From NCBI RefSeq assembly GCF_031143425.1, contig NC_090440.1, forward strand, positions 1,268,009,123 to 1,268,073,122: a DNA stretch of 64,000 nt, read 5' to 3'. The translations under genes and the position numbers were made by a program. The notes beneath the pieces were generated by a model. That model saw nothing but the letters and a program-made list of their open reading frames with translations, ran no database searches and was not told the origin of the DNA. The DNA comes from Pleurodeles waltl. Its lineage: Eukaryota; Chordata; Amphibia; Caudata; Salamandridae. This document shows, in pieces, positions 45,651 to 57,289 of this stretch (position 1 is the stretch's first letter; each line of letters begins with the position of its first letter).

Positions 45651-46507
45651 GTGAGGAATTGTGACCAAGTTTCAAAATACATGTATGTTAACTTGTTTGG
45701 GGTGAACCAAACACCCTGTCCAACCTGTGACATGATGATATGTGAGTGTGCTCCCCTGCAACATAAATTGTGGGTGGCCCCCACAGTTTGGAGTCAGTGA
45801 TGACCTCACAGGGCAGATGACAACACTCCCTGCACAATTCCGGATAGGTCTCCCAGCACCTCTGGGCCTCCCCTCCACTGCATGGTCTGTTTATGCTTTT
45901 GTTATCCCACTGTAAACAGGCCCTTGTCGCATGGTTTTTGCTAAAGACACATAGCTACAAGCCTTTGGAAAATAGGTACTTACCAACAGGCTCACCAACT
46001 TCCTTTCCAAGATAATCTATCAGAGCTGCCTCCCGGCTCACCACGTTTGTACATCTGTGCTTGAGTTGGTAAAAAGTGCATTGGAATATAAGCACGCAGC
46101 TCATGTGGAACCGGACCATCTTTCACTACTCCTTTCTCTCTCAGATAGGGTGAGCTTGGCTTACCCTACTCCTCATCAAGATCATGTTGGAGAGACAGTG
46201 GATCAACAGACACTGTAGGCCCCCAAACATCTCCTCAGACAGATTCTTTGCTCTTCCCTCCCCCAACATATCCTAGCTAAACTCCCCACCCTTAATTGCA
46301 ACTAAACTAAAACTAATCCGTCTCCTACCCCTGACACTACAAAGCCCTAGGTAGACCTACACCCAGCAATACAGTAAACAAAACAATACACAAACACCAA
46401 TATTTGAACACAACAGGGGCAGTACTGACACCAACAAGGACAAAAAACGCAATCATTCACCAGAGCACACAGCAAACATATTCACCAGCCAGAATAGACA
46501 AAAAGAC
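45651..46507. other. Unrecognised stretch
   Basis: A minus-strand frame near 46000-46150 (V-P-H-E-L-R-A-Y-I-P...) looks slightly protein-like but has stops and no known motif. 46250-46500 is again G-poor on the + strand, like 41340-41720. Confidence 0.4.
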
Positions 46508-46510
46508 TGT

Positions 46511-47121
46511 GGGGCATATTTAAGAGCCCCTAGTGCCACCGGAGTGTCACTTTTTGTGATGCTTTGGTGGCACTATACCCTGCACCGTATTTACAAGTTG
46601 GCCTTAAGCCACTTTTTATGGTTTAACACCACTTTGTCAATATTGTCCCTTCACAAGCAGCACTTTGCGTGTGCCACAGCAACACCCATTGCATTTTGAC
46701 GCTGCCCCAGAATTATGAGTCTTCGTAAACCTAAGGCAACGCCAAAATCTAACAACACCCCAGAAGTGGCATTACCGTGGCACAACAAGGAGAAATGCTT
46801 TTATTTCTCCTTGTTTTTTGTTAATTCTTTGTGTGCTGCATCCTGAAAGAGCAAATCACTATTTCAGATTATTTTTGTGCAGCAAGATGCCCCTTCTTGC
46901 ACAAAAACAATCTCCCCCTCAATGCAGCCATCCATGCACCATGTCGCAAGGGTGGCTGCGTTGGTGCTTAGCTGCAAATTTTGCGCATCGCAGAAGACAA
47001 CACAGGGGTGCACTGTATTCTATTCAATACGGTGCATCCCTGTGTTGTGATAATGACAGAGTGCGGCGCTGCCACTTTTGTCGCAGCGTCGCGCTCCGTC
47101 ATTTTCTGTTAAATATGGGCC
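46511..47121. mobile_element. Harbinger-like MITE of the GTGTGCTG-core family
   Basis: The left end is GGGGCATATTTAAGAG and the right end reversed is GGCCCATATTTAACAG. Flanking triplets are TGT and TGC, a likely diverged 3-bp duplication. Internal features shared with the family are CACTTTTTGTGA, AACACCCATTGCATTTTGACG, the TTTCTCCTTG/CAAGGAGAAA hairpin (46789-46816) and GTGCACTGTATTC/GAATA.GGTGCA arms near 47010-47040. Confidence 0.7.
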
Positions 47122-48539
47122 TGCATGTGAAAGGGAAAGTAACGTCACACTTCTTGGTTTGCAGCATGGCAGAGTCATTGCATCATTTCCTGGCTGGATG
47201 TGACATGTTTTCTACAAATGCATTGTTTTTCCTGGCACATCATTAGAGGAATACACAATGTGTGATTAACGGACAACTCATGCCAATGCACAATGCATTG
47301 TCTTTGATGCATGGAGGTTGATGCTTGGCTTCTGACAAACACTCCCAGTGCAGTGCGTTACACAAAAGACCAGTGCATGTGTTTTGATTGAAGCAAGTAG
47401 CCTATTGTGTATTGTAGAGTATAGTGGATTGTGCAGTGCAGGTAAACATTCCCAAAGCACAATTTTCCTGCTCGCATTTTCTTGGCTGACATGCTGGAAG
47501 ACTTAGGAAGTATTGCATGTGTAGGTTAACAGTGTGCCTATGTGTGAATCACTGTGTTCATGGTGTGGACATTAGGACAGGAAATATATTTCTGTGGACT
47601 ACAGATACATATTGTGAATTTGTGAGACCTTTACATTGTTAACATGTATTACAGTTTGTGTTAAACTTGGCTGAACGTAGCTAGCTGCTTAGTAGGCCTT
47701 TTTTACTCCACAGATATTACATTCCTATGCAAATATAATACACATTGTTATACATGATTAAGCACAAACTTGAAGATCATGCTATCTGTCTGCATTCCTG
47801 ACGTGATGTTTTACAGAAGTAATACACACTCAAGAATTGACATGCACTGGCTGTTTTAGCCAGTCTACAGTGTATGTGGCATCCATCTAGTACACATACT
47901 GATTGTATAGATATGAAAGATATGTGGCTAAGCCAAGATGACACCTGTTATTATGTGTGAAACATTATTTACCAGCCTAAAATACCCAACAACCACCATA
48001 TATCATGGTACACACACATCTCCAGCATGGGCTTGGTGTCTGGCAAAATATGTGTGGCACATGCGAATTACACCTGGGGAAAATGTTTGCCAAAGATGTT
48101 AGCCTATATTTTGATCATCACGAGGCAAGCTTGAGTAGCCCAAACAACTGTGGTGACTTCCACGTAGGAATATGTTTAACATTTCCATGCATCACATTAT
48201 TCAGCAATGGAGAAGGCTTGCATAAACTAAGAATGTGGGTAGGCATTCACACCATATGGTCTTTTGTACATTTACTGACAGATTATGCCACTCTAACCTT
48301 GAATGAGTCAGAGCATGCTACTTTGGTTGAAGTGGTATTGCATGTTTGATTTTCTTTGAGTCCTGTTTTTATCAGCACACATAGATGGAGCTATAGGAGT
48401 CACAACATTGATTGTTTCAGAGTAAGACACTAACACAGTCCCACCCATTCCTGCAAATAATAGTTGCATCCTTGCCTAGTGGGGCAAATGTGCCTGCATT
48501 GGGCCTAGGTAGCCAATCTGCCACCGGCACAGGTAAGGA
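47122..48539. other. Unrecognised stretch
   Basis: No convincing gene; the + frame at 48005-48349 has no recognised motif. Confidence 0.45.
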
Positions 48540-49772
48540 CTCAACATTTGTATGTTTCACCCGGAATCCCTCCAACAGAGCTGCTCACAAAGCAGCCCTT
48601 GGCAACACCCACCCGCCCATCTAGGAAGCCAAAAGAGCAGCCATCACAGCCAGTATCGAAACAGCAGCCAACCATGTGAAAGACCTATTCAAAATAGTCA
48701 AGGAATACTCCAACCTAGCAGCCACAGAGAACACAATCCACCCTTCCCAAGATCTCTGCAACACTCTCTCAGACTATTTCCACAGCAAGATTGCCACCCT
48801 CTACAACAACTTTGATCCCCAACCCACATATCTCAACCACAGAAGCCTCGGTCAACCAACACACACCAGCCGAACAATTACTACATGGACCCAGCTCACC
48901 ACTCAGATCACCATGGCCATCATGTCACCACCAGAACAAACTTCTGCAACACCATGACCAGTATGGCCAACTCGATGAGAGCCAATTGCCTTAAACTCAA
49001 CTCCAACAAGAGAGAAGTACTACCTTTCGTGAGAAATACATCCATTGTGTCAGCTGATGACTAGCTGAACTCAGACCCACAGCCACTCCAGCACACCACG
49101 CACACAACCTCAGCATCATCCTTGACAGCGAACTGACCATGAACTGACAATTCAACTGAGTCATCTCCTCCCGCTTCCACACCCCCCGCATGCACCACAG
49201 AATCTTTAGATAAATCCCAGTCAACACCAGAAAGACCATGTCCCAGGCTCTCAACACCAGCACCTCAACTAAGGCAATGCACTTTACTCCGACATCTCCA
49301 CCCCACTCCTCGAAAGACTCCAGACCACACAGAATGCTGCAGCCACATTCATCCTGGACCTGTCCAATTGGACCCACATCACTCAAACCTCAGAAACCTC
49401 CACTGGTTCTACATCCAGAAAATATGCCAGTTCAAGATCCTCTCACACACCTACAAGGCCTTACATGACCAATGACTGGCTTACATCAACAACTGGCTGA
49501 ACTTCCAATAACCCACCACACACTTGCGCTCCTCGTCACTGGCCCAAACACCCCAGATCCTTTGCAGTCACAGCAGTGGCCGTTCCGTCTCCTACATCAC
49601 CACCAGGACCTGGAACATCCTGCCCGTCTATCCCTGAAGAGCTCCCTCCCTTCCGGACATCAGACTGAAACTCAAGATCAGGCTTTTCCAAGACAGACCT
49701 CGCATCCTAGTGCCCAGATACGCCCAGGGGTGTCAGTGTTGTGCTCAACAAATACTGATTGATTGACTGATT
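48540..49772 (+). pseudogene. L2-type LINE ORF2 relic with RT core deleted
   Basis: The N-terminal side reads E-A-K-R-A-A-I-T-A-S-I-E-T-A-A-N-H-V-K-D-L-F-K-I-V and then S-Q-D-L-C-N-T-L-S-D-Y-F-H-S-K-I, the segment before the RT in L2/CR1-type proteins. At about 48955 it jumps to M-R-A-N-C-L-K-L-N-S-N-K-R-E-V-L, which follows the RT catalytic motifs, so motifs A to C are missing. The end has L-H-W-F-Y-I-Q-K-I-C-Q-F-K-I-L (about 49398-49442), the familiar LHWLPI region. The 3' tail is ATTGATTGATTGACTGATT, the kind of short-repeat tail seen in L2 elements. Multiple stops. Confidence 0.75.
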
Positions 49773-50363
49773 TAGTATGTAGAATACCACACTGATTTGC
49801 CATGTCTTTGCAAATGTTACTGTAGCATAAAGGGAATACCTGGGTTGTACTGTTCCTGCACATCATATGGGCCTCTGTTCACAGCCATAGGACTATAAAG
49901 TCACTGTACTGGCCTCCACAAGTCTCAGGCAGTAAAAAACTGTCAAGACATTTACACTCACTTTGGATTGTGGTATGTTGTCTGACGGTCAGTACACTTT
50001 AGCAGCACACTTACAAACAACCTGTGCACACTCTTCCCCATTGCTACCTTTGATTGATGTATGTCTTCTTGAAGCACATGGAATTGGCACATGTTGTTGA
50101 TATGCACAAATATCTTGGTATAGATTATGTTGTCCTGGGTGAGTGTAAGACCTACCTACAAACTTTTATGATGGGCCAAATTCTATTAGGAGAGATCTGA
50201 ATGTTTTGATGTTTACATTGACAGTGAAATTAAATTGCATACAGAAGGGTAGTGTTCATACAGTTATTTACATTTTTGACCAATCTTTCAAAACAAGAAA
50301 TAGATTTATGGCCATCAAGCGACTTGACATTTCAGTGAAAAATGTCTGTACAATTAGGTTTCT
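49773..50363. other. Unrecognised spacer, possible 3' side of Harbinger A
   Basis: Downstream of transposase A (minus strand). No terminal inverted repeat could be recognised that would close the element on this side. Confidence 0.4.
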
Positions 50364-51365
50364 TCACGGGGTACCTGCAATTTTGGCTACATTTTCCCAT
50401 CTGTCCTCATCTTCATCTTCATCCTCATCTGGTGCCTCCTGGACCTCATGGCCCACATTCCATGGGACATTTGTCCTCACACAGTTGTTGTGCAATAAGC
50501 AACACACTAAGAGCCATATTTACTAACATCGTATGTCATGGTTGCATGACTTTTGTGGTGCATCCATGATGCAAAAAGCTATTTATAAAGCCAATCAAGG
50601 GGCAATTTGCACTGCCTTGCGTGGATTTGGAAAAAAAAATGTAACGCAATGCTGTGGCTTGCACAGCATTGCATTACATTTCATTCTGGGAGGCGTTGCA
50701 TGGGTGGAACATGGATGTTCCCATGCATCCACCCATGGATTTCACACAATTCCACATTTACAATTGTTTGTAAACCTCGGATTGAGTGAAATTGCAATGC
50801 CTCTCAAAGGATGGCGTAATGAGAAGAAAAGTATTTTTTCCTCCTTATTATTTGATCTTTCTATGTGTGCTGCAATCTGCAGCACACATAGAAAAAGTAA
50901 AATGCCACAAGAGATTGTTTTTGTGCAGGCGGGTATGCCATCCTGCACAAAAACAAATCTTCTTGCAACGCAGGCACCCTTACACCGTTGAGCAAAGGTA
51001 CCTGTGTTGGGGCTATAGTTGCCTGAAGTGCACCAGAGCAAGGGGAGACGAAATGGTCCATATCTTTGTAAAGCTTATGCAGCATTTCTGCCCTCTCACT
51101 TTCATACAATGCAGTACAGCAACTTACTGCCCTGCATGAAAGTTTAGTAAATATGCCCCTATGGTCATTTTGCACTCCATCGGAGGGGAGCATAGGAATC
51201 TCCCCTCAGACATCTCCAAGCAGCGCAAGCGCGACTTCAGTACCCCGAATGTTTGTTCCACAATACCCCTGATCTTGCCCAGTGCCCGGTTGTAGTTGTG
51301 CTCTGCCTCTGTCTGGAGATGTACAAATGGGGGTTATGGCTTATGGCTGCAGACCATATTCTTGT
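50364..51365 (-). pseudogene. Harbinger transposase A, exon 2 (split by a MITE)
   Basis: On the minus strand, a decayed G-Y-G-L-Q-P...A-I-T-P block (about 51318-51355) is followed by L-Q-T-E-A-E-H-N-Y-N-R-A-L-G-K and I-V-E-Q-T-F-G-V-L-K-S-R (the third catalytic residue, E, at about 51250), then R-F-L-C-S-P-P. The MITE at 50511-51159 interrupts the codons. Beyond it come a C-C-L-L-H-N-like block and an acidic tail (D-E-D-E-D-E-D-E-D, about 50411-50437), with the stop at 50364-50366. HARBI1-type DDE transposases end in just this way. At least one stop and frame changes lie in the exon. Confidence 0.75.
50511..51159. mobile_element. MITE of the GTGTGCTG-core family inserted in transposase exon 2
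   Basis: The left end is GAGCCATATTTACTAA and the right end reversed is GGGGCATATTTACTAA. Flanking triplets are TAA (50508-50510) and TAT (51160-51162). Excising the element and one triplet gives an uninterrupted K-M-T-I-V-C-C-L-L-H-N on the minus strand, as expected for the transposase. The core hairpin is at about 50862-50893. Confidence 0.8.
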
Positions 51366-51982
51366 TCAGTTGAAAAGACAAAGAAAGAAAGGTCATTCAG
51401 TGATCATGGTGAATGATCAACCCACAATGAAGTGCATGTCTGTTATGTGTACTGAATGATGCATACACAACACATTGCTACCAGTTTGTTAGGTTATTTG
51501 TGTAAAAAAATAGGAACATGCAACGTACAAAACAGGCGGCGATACAGATGAACAGATGAACAATTGCAAGAGGTAGACATGCCATTCTCTGACTGTATGA
51601 TACATCACTGGATTATCCGGTAAATATCAAGGGGGTATAATACAAGTTGACAGGACCAATCAGTTCAGGGACTTGTCTTCCTGTGTCTAGTGTGATCTGC
51701 TAGGGACTCAGGTCATATCACTAATATTCCATGTATTGCGACTAACTGGAATGTAAGGAAAATGTATAACCAGCAAACAGTGGAGGGCATAGAGGGCAGG
51801 TAAGTGGGGTGGGTGGTCACAGTGAAAATGTGATAGGTATGGAAGTTGACTCCTAAGGGGGTGTGAGAGTATTCTGCATGTCTGCTTGGGTGGGGTGTTC
51901 TCAACATGTTCTATAAAGTGGTCTAAAGTGGGCCTGATTGAAATCAAGGTCTTGGGTGTGCCAATACATTTATATTGTGTGC

Positions 51983-53780
51983 TCATCTGAGGTATGTCAT
52001 CCAGGCCCACCATGTGTGAGGGGAGATGTAGTTGTAGGATCTCCACTGTGAGAGAATAACTTTGATCACTATTGATAGAAGATCTAGTAGTGCCATATCA
52101 TTCTTGTTAAGAGTATCGGGGCTGCTCCACGGCCTCAGCACAACTAGTGAAAAGCTTAAGGTGAGTTTTATCCCAAACATGGAGTTGAGCTGGTTTTGGA
52201 TAAAGAACCAAAAAGAGGTCAGAAGGGGACAGTGAAATAGCATGTGTGCCTATGAACCAGGCGCAGAGTCACAGTTCCAGCATGTATAATTCTCTTTAGC
52301 TTCATCTTGTTCACTGGGGTCCAATGTTAGAAGTTTATTGAGAATAATTTTCAATAATGGATGTGTTATTTGTCCATTACAATTTGGATAATTTAATATT
52401 AAGTTTTAGGACTCTCTAAAAGTCGATGGCAGAGAGGTCAAATTTAGCTGCCAAGACTGCAAAACAGATTGGTTCCATGTTTTCATTATATATGTCTCAA
52501 GTTATATGAATGCCTTTTGTGGCCCATGATTGGGTCATGTTATCAGGGTCGTCTATTTTGAGATTGGGATGATTCCAGAGTGAGGTAGCTAAGGATTTGT
52601 GGCATGGAACTTGTGAGTGTTTATCTAGTGATTTGCAAGCAGAGGCGGTGTCAGCAATTATCGTCTTTGAGTGTGGTGGTTTGAACATTGACATACTGAG
52701 GTATGCTGTGTTATTGAAGGGTGAGCAAATGGAGCTTTCAATTTCGAGCCATTGAGGTGGGTCATTCTGACCTTGAAGTAGCCAACAAGCACCCTGCGTA
52801 GAGAGGAAAGCTGTTTGGTATAAAGCCCCTCCTGGAAGTTTCGTCTTAGAGCTTTGAAGGAAATTCTAGCTCTCTTCCCGCTCCATAAGAGCGATGATGT
52901 CAGTTTATCCATAGTGTGGTAAAAGTAGTGCAGCATGATCAAATACCAAAAAGGAGTGGATTTTAGTCACAGTGGTGAATAGAAGGAGAGGGCCACAGAT
53001 CAGAAGATAATTAATGCAACAGAAACTAGAGTGTGGGCCAGAAGAATGTAAAATCATTACTGATGAGATTGTGTATTCTCCAGACATCTCTAAGGCAATA
53101 TGTGTGGCAGAAGTTAATCATTTGTTTATGTGATTTGGGGTTTTCAATTGGAATGCAGAGTTGCGATGTAAGATGGGGTCCATTGGGAGAATGAGGTTTC
53201 CTCCTACGATCAGTTTGGAGTTAGGAGATAATTAAGTTAATTTTTTTGTTAATATGAGCCCAGAATGTAGTATCGTCAGCATCAGGGGCATAAATGTTCA
53301 TTGTAAATATGCCCTGGTTTACATCGCTCAGTCTAGTAAATAACAACGTTCCCAGTGTGTCGTGCGCGGATGAAATCACTGACAGGATATATGTTGTGAT
53401 AGTTGTTGGCAGTTGTGGTCTGGATCCTTGGGGCAGGGTCAACCCATAGACTATGTGAGTGTGTTGTTGGGTGCACTTCTCCACTGGAGGAGAGGATGGT
53501 AGGGGGTGTATGAAATAGGGAGAGGATAATGTGGTTGAACAACAATGAATACAACAAGCAGGTATTGCTGCCATGTGGGCTACTGTTGCAACCCGTCCCA
53601 CCATGGGGAGTCTGTAGGAGACAGTATTTATGAGTGGTGGAGAAAATGAGGAGCACGGCTAAGAGTCCTGCTCGCATGAGACCCATACTAAAAACTAGGG
53701 AGATGTTCTTCCAAGATCTTGATGAGGAGGGAGCACAAAAAGCAGCCACTGGTCCCCATCCATGACATGTGGGGCAGGAA
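51983..53780 (-). pseudogene. L1-like LINE ORF2 relic with the reverse transcriptase core deleted
   Basis: Minus-strand order: an endonuclease part with T-M-N-I-Y-A-P-D (about 53290), S-K-L-I-V-G-G-N (GDFN position), V-W-R-I-H-N...F-T-F-F-W-P and I-N-Y-L-L-I-C ending ...F-D-H-A-A-L-L-L (about 52940, SDHAPL position). Then directly a post-RT segment, K-L-T-S-S-L-L-W-S-G-K-R-A-R-I-S (about 52855-52905). Last a CX2CX8HX4C motif with one stop (about 52236-52290) and the L1-style C-terminal helix ...V-I-L-S-Q-W-R-S (52040). RT motifs are absent between endonuclease and thumb, a deletion of perhaps 2 kb. Many stops. Confidence 0.65.
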
Positions 53781-54346
53781 CAATTGGATCCTTACTTAGA
53801 TGATAAGCTCCCAGTCTAGTGAATATCATATGCCCCCCGATTTATGTGCATAGATATAAGCATTAGGAAAGCTTGATTCATTTGAGTTGATTACAACATT
53901 GTAGTGGTACCTGTGAATAAGGTAAGTTAGGCAGCATAGGAGTATAATCATCTCTCTATTCTTCCCCATCCACTCAAGCCATTGCAGAAATGGAAATTGC
54001 ATAGAGCACATAATGATGGTACAGTAACGGAGCATTTGGCAAGCAGCGCATTAGATATGTTTCTTAATTATGAAGCTGAAGACCTAAGGGTGAACTCCTA
54101 AGGGAATCAAAATAGTTTCAAACATGTTATGCACAGCATTAGATGTGTTCCTTGTACTGGAGGTGAACTTCGAATGATAAACTTTTAAACTCACAGATGG
54201 TAAAGAACATGTTTGTGAAATCTAAGTGCCATAGCAACATGGGTATTAGATATAGAACAGTATCAGTAATGCTGAAAGGATATGTCAATGGTTGTAACAT
54301 GAGGAAACTTTAGAGTGAACAGTCATGGAGGAGTGTAGTTCACTGA

Positions 54347-54526
54347 GGGGGTTATTCCAACTTTGGAGGAGGTGGTAATCTGTCCCAAATGTGACGGATT
54401 TACCACCAGCCGTATTACGAGTTCCATAGGATATAATGGACTTGTAATACGGCTGGTGGTATATCCGTCACTTTACCGTCACTTTTGGGACGGATTACCA
54501 CTTCCTCCAAAGTTGGAATAACCCCC
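54347..54526. mobile_element. 180-bp palindromic MITE, TSD TGA
   Basis: The termini are GGGGGTTATTCCAACTTTGG and its near-exact inverse at the right end, with long complementary arms (GGTGGTAATC/GATTACCA, CCACCAGCCGTATTAC/GTAATACGGCTGGTGG). TGA flanks both sides (54344-54346 and 54527-54529). Arm identity is very high, so it is probably young. It is related in its terminal bases to the 600-bp element at 14617. Confidence 0.9.
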
Positions 54527-55183
54527 TGAGTCTTTTACAAAAAACTCAGTGTCCATCTGTGTCTCTAATTTGTTGTCAAGGAAAGTAGCAAAGTCCACCG
54601 GATCTGAAAAGAGTTTAGTCTGACCTCTGTAGTTGATGGGGAATTTGGATGGTCCGGCAAAAGGAAGTGGGATCTCCATCGTTGTGAGTCGTTTCCTTAA
54701 TGCTAGAAAACCCTTGCAGAAAATGACTGTTTTTTTTCGTAGTATTGTGAGATAGAGATTCTCTGGTGCTGCCAGATGACCACCTTGATCTTCCTCATTT
54801 GTGCCAGGATTTGTTCCGTATGTTGGTGCCTTACCTGTTTAAAAATCAGAGCTCTTGGTGTTGCTGTGCTGCTTGATTTGTATGTGGGGACCCTACGAGC
54901 CCTTTCGATCTCAAATTCTTTGATGAAGGATATTTGCAAAGCAGATGGGGTCCAAAAGATAAGAAAGTCAGCAACAGCCATGGAAGACCTTGCTTACACA
55001 CAGTGATGTAGCACTGAATTCTTCCTAGTGTTACATTGCTCTAGATCTTGCCACCATTGAAAGACACACACATTAGCCTAGCATGTCTTAAAATGTGTGA
55101 CTTGTGGAGTTGCAATGCACATGTGCCATGATGTATGATACAAGTATTTTGGTCTGTCATATACTTCATATATATTTACTAAC

Positions 55184-55906
55184 CAGTAGGCCATTCCCAC
55201 ATTGCCCATTCTGGAAGTGCTCATTGATGATGGAGTGCCTGAACATGTAGGCATCACGAGCACTCCCAGGGTACTTGGCCAGCACATTGATGAAGATCCC
55301 CAGATTGTCCACACATGTCTGTACGTCAATAGAGCATGTGTGCTTCCTATTGCAGTACAGGTGGGATGTTGCAGCAGGAGGCATCAGTTGCACATGTTTA
55401 CAATCCATAACCCCAAGACATGTGTGAAAGCCAGCTATGGCATGAAAGCTTTGCTTTGTGTCCAGTTGTTTTTGCTGTGTCTTAGGGGACATGAGGTACT
55501 GAAGAATCAGGCAAGTAATGGCATCCAGGACAGAGGGTAGAAAGGCAGACAAAGATGGCTTGGAGATTCCCGTAACTCTGGTTGTGATGGTCTGGAATGA
55601 ACCTGATGACAGCATGTGGAGGACTGCCATCAGCTTGACCTGCAGAGGGAAGTTAGTGGACCTCTGAGATGTTGCCTGCAGCCTTGGTACAATCTGGTTC
55701 AGAAGCTGTATGATGGACTCCCTCCTGAGTCTGTATTAGGTGATGACCTCTTCCTCCTCCCTGAGGTCTATGAGGGTAGTCCTTTGGGGGTACCCATGTT
55801 CCCTTATCCTGAACTGTGTACTTGGTGGTCCTGGTGGTGGTGGTGGGGGTTTTGGTGGTAGTGGTGATCTCTTCGCTACTCCGAGTTGAAGTATTAGCAC
55901 CTCCAT
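55184..55906 (-). pseudogene. Harbinger (HARBI1-type) transposase A, exon 1
   Basis: The frame opens from ATG at 55906 (alternative start 56014 in the same frame), with a Pro-rich stretch, then R-T-T-L-I-D-L, a TAA at 55736-55738, Y-R-L-R-R-E-S-I-I-Q-L-L (helix-turn-helix-like), V-L-H-M-L-S-S-G-S-F-Q, G-V-M-D-C-K-H-V (first catalytic D), H-L-Y-C-N-R-K-H...V-Q-T-C-V-D, then Y-P-G-S-A-R-D-A-Y-M-F (second catalytic D). It ends C-G-N-G-L-L at the splice site. The encoded enzyme would excise and insert Harbinger DNA with 3-bp TSDs. One stop only, so decay is moderate. Confidence 0.85.
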
Positions 55907-56129
55907 GGCACACTTGAGCTTGCCAAACTGCTTTGGGTGTGTTCTATTTATGTACCAGTGCCAATGGTTCAGTTCTTTAGCCTGGGTTGCCGATATGCAG
56001 AAATGTTGAAGCATTTCAGGCTCTGCACGCCACTTTTCGATGATGTGTAACTTTTGTCTAAACTTGCAAATATCACTGCAGCAGTTTTATGTTAGAATTT
56101 ACAATAGGATGCCTAATTTGTATGTTTTA

Positions 56130-56300
56130 AAATCTGCGTGGCACAGCTGGTGCAGTTACAAGAATATTGTGATGTAGTCCTACAAAAAGTGATGCATTGG
56201 CCTAGATGTGTCACCTTGTATATACAGAATAATGGCTGTGTCCCTGAAGTGTCAAAAATAATGAAGCAACAACGGGGCAAGCTCCTTGTAAATATGCCCC
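56130..56300. mobile_element. MITE fragment with right terminus, adjacent TAA
   Basis: It ends ...TTGTAAATATGCCCC at 56300 followed by TAA, the same terminus as the other Harbinger-like elements. The left end is not identified. It could equally be the right terminal repeat of Harbinger A itself. Confidence 0.5.
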
Positions 56301-56504
56301 TAAGTATCCGCTTTCCCATCTATGGTGTCAGGGCCTGAGGTGGATTCATATAGTTCTCCATACATATGGTGATTAATGCCTTTCTGTGTTTCTCCCTCCT
56401 AATCATATTAGGCACAGTCACAGGGTCTTATTAATAAACTGGTTTCAGAACATTAGATTTAAGAATAGTCTCCACCTCCTCAAATAAGTGTTTAGGTGTT
56501 TATA
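56301..56504. other. Short unrecognised spacer
   Basis: No feature seen. Confidence 0.5.
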
Positions 56505-57038
56505 TATACTTTTCATGGCTTAACATGGCCTTGTAAATATGGGTACCCCAATGCAGTTTTTTGCGGCAAAGGGGCATGCAATGGGCGTTGCTGTGGGTGT
56601 ACACATGTAACTTCTATTGCTTTTTGACACTTCCCCAGATTTACAAGGAAATGTAAATCTAAGGCAGCACCAAAACTATCGTCAGGGGTGGCGATAGAGT
56701 GGTGCAACAAGGTGAAATACTTTCATTTCTCCTTGTTTTTTGCTCTTTCTATGTGTTCTGAATTCTGCAGCACACATAGAAGGAGCAAAATGCCATTAAT
56801 GATTGTTTTTGTGCAGGAAGGTGCCCCTTCCCGCACAAAAATAATCACCCCGCAATGTAGGCATTCTTTCACAATGGTGGAGGGGTGCCTGGGTTAGTGC
56901 TTTCCTGCTGATTTAGTGTTGGTGCAGGGGTGTGCCGCATTCTGGTAAATAAGGCACATCCCTCAGTTTTGAAAATGATGCAGCTCGGTGCAGCAAAATG
57001 TTTGTGGCACTGCACTATTTCTTTGTAAATGAGACCCC
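56505..57038. mobile_element. MITE of the GTGTGCTG-core family, left end eroded
   Basis: The core hairpin CTTTCTATGTGTTCTG...CAGCACACATAGAAGGAG lies at about 56744-56782, followed by the GTGCAGGAAGGTGCCCC/CCGCACAAAAATAAT arms shared with the copy at 46511. The right end is TTTGTAAATGAGACCCC at 57038. No TSD is visible. Confidence 0.6.
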
Positions 57039-57289
57039 ATGATTATAAATTTGATTACTTATGTCAACATCTAGCAGAGCTCAACTTCAATATACATCCA
57101 TTTCATTGAAGAGGATGACACCATACTTCCTGGACAGCTGCTTGTTCTGGACTTCTTCAGTGGTGTGGATGACCAGCTGCAAACCATATATCCAGATACC
57201 CTCCATCAAGTCCTGGGTGCCATCCAAACACCATTTCCAGTCACAGGAATGCTAGACAGCGTTGCGGGATCTCCAGATGACCCACCCAA

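Larger units (their letters stand above)
51366..55183 (-). other. Intron of Harbinger transposase A, enlarged by insertions
   Basis: The 5' splice site is inferred at 55183 (CTACTG followed by GTTAGT on the minus strand), the same protein position as the 98-bp intron in transposase B (before G-D-S-G-Y-P). Here the interval is about 3.8 kb because it now contains an L1-like relic (51983-53780) and a MITE (54347-54526). The 3' splice site near 51360 is decayed and uncertain. Confidence 0.5.
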
